DNA of 6,406 nucleotides from Actinomycetes bacterium. GTDB lineage: Bacteria; Actinomycetota; Aquicultoria; CAJVYJ01. The stretch lies in the NCBI GenBank assembly GCA_030597945.1, contig JAUVQW010000068.1:1-6406 (forward strand), written 5' to 3'. Below, in pieces: positions 1 through 4,744 of the stretch (within the stretch, counting starts at the first letter, position 1; each line of letters opens with the position of its first letter). The notes below the pieces were generated by a model, which worked only from the letters and a program-made list of their open reading frames with translations, made no database searches and was not told the DNA's origin. Both the position numbers and the translations under genes were made by a program.

Positions 1-87
1 ACGCCTTACCCTCTAACGCCTTAAGCTCTGACGCTTTATGCTCTAACGCCTAACGCTCTGATGCCTTACGCTCTGACGCCTTACTAG
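1..87. repeat. Degenerate 15-bp tandem repeat array (about six units, open at left edge)
   Basis: Five full 15-bp units lie head to tail at 1-15, 16-30, 31-45, 46-60 and 61-75, with an approximate consensus ACGCCTTACGCTCTG. A shortened 12-bp unit follows at 76-87. A further partial match (ACGCTTTAAGC) from 88 contains the stop codon of the HdeD-like gene. Units differ from each other at one to four positions. The period is a multiple of three, but several units carry TAG or TAA in the minus frame that follows the HdeD gene, and the plus strand also has stops, so I do not read it as coding. It looks like an intergenic minisatellite. Its full length cannot be seen because it starts at the window edge. 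Confidence 0.9.
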
Positions 88-92
88 ACGCT

Positions 93-659
93 TTAAGCGG
101 CTTTCTTAGCGCTTTTCTTAGGAGCATTCTGTTGCCAATCGCGCAGCATAAAGCTGAATGCGAAGTTGAGAACGCCGATAGAAATAGCAAAAAGACCGAT
201 GGCTATAACGATCGCTACAGCACCTATTCCCGGATTGATTAGGACCGCTAGCCCAAATATTATCGATATAATACCACCCAGACCATATAACCATACTCCG
301 GAGACCTCTTGCCTGTTCTGAAGGGCGGTGATTACCTTAATGGCGCCGGCGATAATCGCCCAAGCGGCGATGAAATAAAGTAGCGCTACGGCGGTAATCC
401 CCGGAACAGCAAAGACGGCCACACCGATGATGAAGTCGACAATTCCTTCAATTGCAAGCCAAAACCAGCTGGTCTCTTCTCTGGTTGCTTGGAAAGCCGA
501 AATAAAAGTGATAATTCCTTCAATAAGCATAAAGATACCAAATATAGTCAGAAGTATTGCTAAAGTAATTGTTGGCCAGACGATTGCAGCAATGCCGAAT
601 ATTACGGCGATTATGCCTCTAATCAGTGTTATCCACCAGTAATCAGATAAAGCCCTCAT
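93..659 (-). CDS. HdeD/DUF308 family six-helix membrane protein
   Basis: This 188-residue, very hydrophobic protein has the architecture of the HdeD/DUF308 family (COG3247), typically about 180-200 residues. It contains three internal repeats of a two-helix hairpin, roughly residues 14-50, 71-110 and 128-166. Each repeat has a Gly-rich first helix, a Pro in the turn (WPT at 28-30, VPG at 85-87, NPG at 142-144) and a second helix, giving six membrane spans. In E. coli HdeD is linked to acid resistance, but the biochemical activity of the family is unknown, so only the family is safe here. The tail is lysine- and alanine-rich (PKKSAKKAA). The ATG start has a strong AGGAGG at 669-674, 9 nt upstream. 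The gene is probably transcribed alone, because a terminator for the preceding gene lies at 741-768. The stop codon sits inside the last partial 15-bp repeat. Confidence 0.93.
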   Translation of the reverse strand: MRALSDYWWITLIRGIIAVIFGIAAIVWPTITLAILLTIFGIFMLIEGIITFISAFQATREETSWFWLAIEGIVDFIIGVAVFAVPGITAVALLYFIAAWAIIAGAIKVITALQNRQEVSGVWLYGLGGIISIIFGLAVLINPGIGAVAIVIAIGLFAISIGVLNFAFSFMLRDWQQNAPKKSAKKAA

Positions 660-740
660 CTTATGATGCCTCCTATTTTCTACTTAGTTATTGATTTCCT
701 TTATTTGCAGCTACAAAACGTATGAATTTTCAAGATCAAT

Positions 741-768
741 AAAAAAAGGCCCCGATTACAGGGCCTTT
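741..768 (-). terminator. Intrinsic terminator of the DUF1269 gene
   Basis: A perfect 8-bp stem (AAAGGCCC at 745-752 pairing with GGGCCTTT at 761-768) encloses an 8-nt loop. Read on the minus strand it is followed by a run of seven T (741-747), the standard rho-independent arrangement. It begins about 30 nt after the stop of the DUF1269 gene and separates that gene from the HdeD-like gene. Confidence 0.9.
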
Positions 769-797
769 AAATTTAGATTAAAGAGTGCAATGAGTTG

Positions 798-1298
798 TTA
801 TGCTGCTCTTCTTTCTTTTCCATGAAGTTCGTCCATAAGCTGCTCTTCAGCCTCTTCCGTAAGGGAAGTCTGAAGAACCGTTCCACCATATGGCCGGAGC
901 TCCTCGATTACCTTATCCGGAGTAGCTCTTCTGATAACTGCCATAATCGCAGAATTTCCTGGCTGCACTAGGTTAGCAAAGTCTTTTTTAAAATCGTCCT
1001 TAATGCCTAGGCGGCTAATACCTCCCGCAGCAGCGCCGATAAGTCCACCATAGATCAGTCCGGCTACTGGTACCAAGAAAATAAGTCCTATAAGTGTTCC
1101 CCAAAACATACCGCTAAGAGTCCCTATTCCTACAGCATGATCAGTAGTCGTAACTCTTACTTTGCCTCTTTTGTTTCTAACGAGCACGGCCGCGTCATCG
1201 AGGTCGACAAGATAGTCTTTTTGCATCTCTTGGACTTCGTCCAAAACGTTGTTAGCTGTGGTCTCGTCATCATAACCGATAACAATTAATGTACTCAT
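798..1298 (-). CDS. DUF1269 family membrane protein (COG4803-like)
   Basis: This 166-residue protein begins MSTLIVIGYDDETTANNVLD, the characteristic opening of the DUF1269/COG4803 family of uncharacterised bacterial membrane proteins. Residues 1-53 form a soluble alpha/beta domain. A glycine-rich hydrophobic stretch at about 56-98 (LSGMFWGTLIGLIFLVP, then GLIYGGLIGAAAGG) looks like a glycine-zipper hairpin. A second soluble domain (about 100-166) ends in KERRAA. The frame is open to an ATG at 1322, but I chose 1298. It matches the family N-terminus and has AAAGGA at 1307-1312 with 8-nt spacing, whereas the upstream codons would run through that ribosome binding site. The gene is followed by a clear terminator and preceded by about 210 bp of noncoding DNA, so it is probably monocistronic. 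The function is unknown; a stress or envelope role is only a guess. Confidence 0.92.
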   Translation of the reverse strand: MSTLIVIGYDDETTANNVLDEVQEMQKDYLVDLDDAAVLVRNKRGKVRVTTTDHAVGIGTLSGMFWGTLIGLIFLVPVAGLIYGGLIGAAAGGISRLGIKDDFKKDFANLVQPGNSAIMAVIRRATPDKVIEELRPYGGTVLQTSLTEEAEEQLMDELHGKERRAA

Positions 1299-1306
1299 AT
1301 TCACCA

Positions 1307-1312
1307 TCCTTT
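1307..1312 (-). promoter_or_regulatory. Ribosome binding site fixing the DUF1269 start at 1298
   Basis: AAAGGA on the minus strand lies 8 nt upstream of the ATG at 1298. It falls within the frame that would be translated from the upstream ATG at 1322, so it argues for the shorter protein. Confidence 0.75.
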
Positions 1313-1509
1313 CCTTCAACATTTTACTATTGATAACTTTTCCGTTTTATTCATCTACCAAACTAATAAGGTGATAATTTATTATTAGAAAAAGCCAAAT
1401 AAATTGCGTCTTGGAAATTGATATCGGTCATAAAATCAGCCGGTCATTATTGACAAATCACGTTTTTTAACCGGAATTAACATTTGAGTTTTGGCAAGAA
1501 ACTACTTTT

Positions 1510-2022
1510 TCAGGCGGCGTCTTTTTTCCTTTTCCACTCTTTAGATTGCAACTCATGATCATGGACAGTACGGACGCGCACCCCATGTCTAAAGACCATG
1601 TAGCTGCCTAAAGTATTTGTTATAAACATGAGGCCGACACCGATAATGCTAAGTATTACCGGAAACGCCGGTGTAGGAGCGATGATATTGTTAAAACGAA
1701 GAGAGAGGTCGATGATAAAAATTGTCTCTGCTGCCACGCTTACAATAGCATGCGTTGTGGCCGTCCAAAAAACATCGCTTCCCGGAGGAGTTTCGTATAA
1801 GTATTCGACAAATCCAAAAAATATAGCGATGATGCCGCTAATAACTCCTGCCCAGATAGTGTAGTAAGCGGCGATAGCAAAAGGCGTGCCCGCATCGGAA
1901 AAAGATATCAAGTCAAAAATGAGTGCGGTGGTGAATAAGGCAATGGGAAAATGGACGATTATCGGATGGATTGGCAGGCGTATGAATCTACCCTGTAATA
2001 GTTTTTGCCAAAAACCCATCAT
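1510..2022 (-). CDS. DUF2231 family membrane protein
   Basis: This 170-residue integral membrane protein carries the N-terminal HPIIVHFPIALF signature (residues 19-30) of the DUF2231/COG4244 family. Four membrane spans are predicted by eye at about 22-41, 49-72, 89-107 and 119-143. Conserved-type histidines lie at or near membrane ends (H19, H24, H91, H146). In this family such histidines have prompted suggestions of haem or metal binding, but that is not demonstrated here. The cytoplasmic tail is basic and ends KEWKRKKDAA. Two adjacent ATG codons are possible (2022 and 2019). AAAAGGA at 2027-2033 is 4 nt from the first and 7 nt from the second, so 2019 may be the real start. It lies 23 nt downstream of the DsbA-like gene on the same strand, which suggests one operon and perhaps a redox-linked role. 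Confidence 0.92.
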   Translation of the reverse strand: MMGFWQKLLQGRFIRLPIHPIIVHFPIALFTTALIFDLISFSDAGTPFAIAAYYTIWAGVISGIIAIFFGFVEYLYETPPGSDVFWTATTHAIVSVAAETIFIIDLSLRFNNIIAPTPAFPVILSIIGVGLMFITNTLGSYMVFRHGVRVRTVHDHELQSKEWKRKKDAA

Positions 2023-2045
2023 TTATTCCTTTTGGTATCGCTTAC

Positions 2046-2885
2046 TTAGCCATTTATATCTTCCCAAAACTCACCGTTTCCAAGCGATATTTTTCTTATT
2101 TCCCCTTTAGTTTCGATGGCTGATAGTTCTTTAAAGCTATCTTCGTAAGAGAGATCGAATACTTCGGCTACCTCCTGAGTTGCTACTCTATGCCATCTTT
2201 TTACAAAACTTAGTATGTCGTCCGGTTTCGATACATCCAATTCTTCCTTGGAAAGTTTTTCGATTGCGGAAGCGAAAGCATTAAATCTTCTGTATCCGTG
2301 AAAAACGACCTCTTCCTCGGTGCCGTTCTTTATGATAAAAGTCGGGAAACCTGATATTCCCTTACTCCTGGCCTCGTTTAAGTCGGAGTAGAAGGCTTCT
2401 TTCGCTTCATTGCTTACAAAATCCTTTTTGAATCTTTCCTTATCTAAACCGACTTCTTCGGCTAAGTCGGCAAGGACTTCAATTTTATGAATAAATTTAT
2501 GTTCGCTGGAGGTGGCTTCTCTCATCCTCCGTAAAAAAAGCTCAGCCATTTCTTCGGATTGAAATTGAGCCGCTTTAAAGGCAATGTTGGCGGGGTAGGT
2601 TGAATCAAAATCGTTGTCGGGATCTGTAAAGATACTTTCTTCCACTGGCATCCCGTGTCTATTGCTTGCTTCTAACCAATGGGGTGCTACCTGTGCCATA
2701 CTGCTGATCTGGTTTTGCGGGTCATAAAAATCGCCCATATTTTCAACCAGGCCACCCATCTTTAACTCGATCTTTACCTGGTCACCAAAGGCTTCCTTTA
2801 TATGTCGAAGCACTGGTTCCGACCCCCAACACCAAGTGCAATATGGGTCAGTGTAATAAGTTATGGTTATTTTTTGATCAGGCAT
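2046..2885 (-). CDS. DsbA-family dithiol-disulfide oxidoreductase with a C-terminal winged-helix-like extension
   Basis: This thioredoxin-fold protein of the DsbA/FrnE/COG3531-like group has 279 residues from the chosen ATG. The motif YYTDPYCTWCWGSEP (CxxC) and the cis-proline loop GISGFPTFII are both present, with a helical insertion between them. These are the catalytic features of the fold, so thiol-disulfide exchange is the likely chemistry. No signal peptide is visible, so it is probably cytoplasmic, like FrnE- and SpxH-type members; the substrate is unknown. After the fold ends (about residue 215), some 60 residues remain. They look like a helix-turn-helix with a small wing (ATQEVAEVFDLSYEDSFKEL, then a beta-turn near SLGNGEFW). 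The frame also starts at a GTG at 2891, but GAAAGGG at 2891-2897 lies 5 nt before the ATG at 2885, so I use that start. It heads a probable operon with the DUF2231 gene and diverges from the vWA gene. Confidence 0.92.
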   Translation of the reverse strand: MPDQKITITYYTDPYCTWCWGSEPVLRHIKEAFGDQVKIELKMGGLVENMGDFYDPQNQISSMAQVAPHWLEASNRHGMPVEESIFTDPDNDFDSTYPANIAFKAAQFQSEEMAELFLRRMREATSSEHKFIHKIEVLADLAEEVGLDKERFKKDFVSNEAKEAFYSDLNEARSKGISGFPTFIIKNGTEEEVVFHGYRRFNAFASAIEKLSKEELDVSKPDDILSFVKRWHRVATQEVAEVFDLSYEDSFKELSAIETKGEIRKISLGNGEFWEDING

Positions 2886-2890
2886 TTTCA

Positions 2891-2897
2891 CCCTTTC
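2891..2897 (-). promoter_or_regulatory. Ribosome binding site of the DsbA-like gene
   Basis: GAAAGGG on the minus strand ends 5 nt before the ATG at 2885. It overlaps the alternative GTG start at 2891, so the ATG two codons further in is preferred. Confidence 0.65.
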
Positions 2898-2901
2898 TTT
2901 T

Positions 2902-4626
2902 GTGTCTGATTATTTTACCCCGGGAAGTCCCATATTATCTATAACTGTTTGCCTAATACTCTCTTGGGAAAAAAGTATTATCCGTTTAAAAAAGGAGAGA
3001 ATAATAGCGGTTCGCAGGAATGTTATTATCGGCTTTTCGATTTTTTGTATGATTTGCCTATTTTCAATCAGTCTCAGCAATAATGTGATAGCAAATGAGC
3101 AAGCTTCCAAAGATGAAGTCGACGAACTTTATCGTCTATTTGATGTCGGCAATGTCAGCACCCATTACGTAGTCGCAATCGACACCTCTCTTAGCATGAA
3201 AGATTCTTTCTCCAGTGTTAGAGATGGCCTTAGTGCTCTTACGGATTCATTTAAAAAGGGAGATAAGATATCGATAATAACTTTTGATAAGGATCCAAAA
3301 GTCATCTATCAAGGTGCCATCGAAGGATCAAAAAATGATTTTATTAAAGAGCTCCCCAAATCTCCTAATAAAGAAGGCAGAAGCACAGATATTGGTAAAG
3401 CTCTAGAAAGCGTAACAAGGCAAATAGAAAAGAGTGATGAGGAGTTGCAGCTGGTATTTTTTCTCACTGATGGATTAGATGAACCTCCAGACTCCAGCCC
3501 ATTTAAAAAAAATAGCGACTCTAGTTGGGAAGGACTTAGAAATAAAGCCGAGGAAATCGAAGGGAACGACATTAAAGTCCACGGTATTGGATTAAACTCC
3601 AATACTGATATCGATCTTATAAAGAAAATATTTCCCGGCACTACACAGATTACACTCTCGCCTAATGAATTGAAGAACTATTTTTCTTCGCTTAAGGGCG
3701 AGATAAGAGAGGCAAAACTTATGTCGGAATTGGATAAAGAGTTAAGAGGAGGCAAGATCAAGATAACCCCGGAAAAAGATGGTGGTTGGGGAGAGATCGA
3801 ATCTGAAGGAAGATTGGAAAGGGAGTACAAGATAAAGTCTGATTACGAACACCTGTCTTCCCTTATAAATCTAAAAGCCCCCAGACTTATGAGCTTAAGC
3901 TCGAATAGAAAGAAAGATGTTGAGGATTTTCGAGTGAGATTAGTAGATGATAACGAGGTCATTCTTTCTCCGGGTGAATCTAAGATAGTGACCATCTCGG
4001 TTACCGCACCTGAATTTACAAAATCTCGAAAGGTCGGATCGGTAAAAGAGACTTTCGACGGTGAACTAGTACTTGATATAGAAGCGACGCTTTTGCCGGA
4101 AAGCGGTTTAAAGTCACTTGAAACTGATCCGAAAGTAGGCGTAACTGGCCGACGTCGGGAGATATCTTTCTACCGGATGGATGGCTTTCCTTTCACCATG
4201 GCGGCCATCTATGTATTGGCGGCAGTGATTTTTTCCGGCGTGATTGTAAGGACCGTTATTTATCCCGTCGGAAAGCGAATAAAGAAGAGTGTAACTCTTC
4301 CACCTCTTACAGGAAGGCTTGCGTTTTCAAACGCCCCGGAAAATAAGAATTTACCAGGCCCTATATCTCTCTCATCGTTTGGAAAAAGCGCTGTGATTGG
4401 CAAAACCGGTGATATCAATATAAAAGGGGAAGGTATAGAAAATCGCCACGCTGAATTCTTTTCCAAATGGGTAGATGGTAAGCCAGTCGTTGCTATAAGG
4501 CGAATTGACGGCAGCGTGAGAGTCTCTAAAAATACGATTGATGTGGGCAAAGCCGTAATTGATGAGATAGAACTGCAACAGGGCGACATAGTCGACATCG
4601 CCGGTTATAAGATCCAGTGGCTGTAA
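2902..4626 (+). CDS. Membrane-anchored von Willebrand A protein with cytoplasmic FHA-like domain
   Basis: The coordinates use the GTG at 2902 (574 residues), the only canonical start that keeps the whole signal peptide. Real initiation is more likely near 3004, because AGGAG at 2993-2997 sits just before it. Numbering from the GTG, residues 35-64 are a signal peptide (VRRN, hydrophobic core, cleavage about VIA|NE). A vWA domain follows (about 86-270) with a complete MIDAS: DTSLS at 94-98, T162, and D190 in FLTDG. Residues 335-425 look like an Ig-like beta sandwich (SPGESKIVTISVTAP). A transmembrane helix lies at about 431-454, followed by basic residues (GKRIKK) that place the C-terminus inside the cell. 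Residues 491-574 resemble an FHA domain (VIGKTGDINI, NRHAEF, LQQGDIVDIAG). The MIDAS predicts Mg2+-dependent binding of a protein ligand outside the membrane. It is followed after 118 bp by the tubulin-like gene, with which it probably forms an operon. The ligand is unknown. Confidence 0.9.
   Translation: MSDYFTPGSPILSITVCLILSWEKSIIRLKKERIIAVRRNVIIGFSIFCMICLFSISLSNNVIANEQASKDEVDELYRLFDVGNVSTHYVVAIDTSLSMKDSFSSVRDGLSALTDSFKKGDKISIITFDKDPKVIYQGAIEGSKNDFIKELPKSPNKEGRSTDIGKALESVTRQIEKSDEELQLVFFLTDGLDEPPDSSPFKKNSDSSWEGLRNKAEEIEGNDIKVHGIGLNSNTDIDLIKKIFPGTTQITLSPNELKNYFSSLKGEIREAKLMSELDKELRGGKIKITPEKDGGWGEIESEGRLEREYKIKSDYEHLSSLINLKAPRLMSLSSNRKKDVEDFRVRLVDDNEVILSPGESKIVTISVTAPEFTKSRKVGSVKETFDGELVLDIEATLLPESGLKSLETDPKVGVTGRRREISFYRMDGFPFTMAAIYVLAAVIFSGVIVRTVIYPVGKRIKKSVTLPPLTGRLAFSNAPENKNLPGPISLSSFGKSAVIGKTGDINIKGEGIENRHAEFFSKWVDGKPVVAIRRIDGSVRVSKNTIDVGKAVIDEIELQQGDIVDIAGYKIQWL
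2976..2981 (+). promoter_or_regulatory. Candidate -10 element for the vWA/tubulin-like operon
   Basis: TATTAT matches the TATAAT consensus at five of six positions and lies 12 nt before the AGGAG at 2993. I see no good -35 at the usual distance; the nearest, TTGCCT at 2949-2954, is 21 nt away. If real, the transcript would start near 2988 and would exclude translation from the GTG at 2902. This is a weak call. Confidence 0.2.
2993..2997 (+). promoter_or_regulatory. Ribosome binding site with no canonical start codon downstream
   Basis: AGGAG within an A-rich context lies in the vWA reading frame, just before the signal-peptide coding region. Six nt downstream, in frame, is ATA at 3004, not ATG, GTG or TTG. 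The next in-frame ATG (3049) would remove the charged end of the signal peptide. Its position supports initiation at or near 3004. Confidence 0.55.
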
Positions 4627-4744
4627 AAGATGATCATAAAAAAAGGCTACCTCATCATTTGGCCGAAATAAACGCTCTTCATTTCGTTTATTACCGGTAG
4701 TTAACGGAAAATATTTATATATTAGATCAATTAGGAGACAAAAG
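4627..4744 (+). other. Spacer between the vWA and tubulin-like genes, with an AT-rich hairpin
   Basis: This 118-bp noncoding spacer contains a perfect 8-bp inverted repeat (AATAAACG at 4667-4674, CGTTTATT at 4685-4692) around a 10-nt loop. No T-run follows the stem, so it is not a convincing intrinsic terminator. It could be an mRNA processing or stability element. A TATATT at 4718-4723 resembles a -10 box, but I find no matching -35. The region ends with the ribosome binding site of the next gene. Confidence 0.5.
4733..4737 (+). promoter_or_regulatory. Ribosome binding site of the tubulin-like gene (TTG start)
   Basis: AGGAG lies 7 nt upstream of the TTG at 4745, an ideal spacing. The next in-frame ATG comes only after the first nucleotide-binding loop, so this site fixes TTG as the start. 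Confidence 0.85.

Noticed and set aside
1..87. CRISPR array
   Set aside because: The units are 15 bp with no spacers between them and are divergent, so this is a simple tandem repeat.
427..642. Plus-strand open frame opposite the HdeD-like gene
   Set aside because: The minus-strand gene has family structure and a strong ribosome binding site. The plus frame has neither.
1440..1474. Terminator for the DsbA-DUF2231 operon (CCGGT with ACCGG)
   Set aside because: It has only five base pairs around a 25-nt loop and no T-run after the stem.
1628..2110. Two plus-strand open frames opposite the DUF2231 and DsbA-like genes
   Set aside because: They are shadows of recognised genes, and the second runs across a gene boundary.
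3309..3641. Antisense open frame inside the vWA domain
   Set aside because: It lies opposite the MIDAS-containing region, whose plus-strand translation is clearly a vWA domain.
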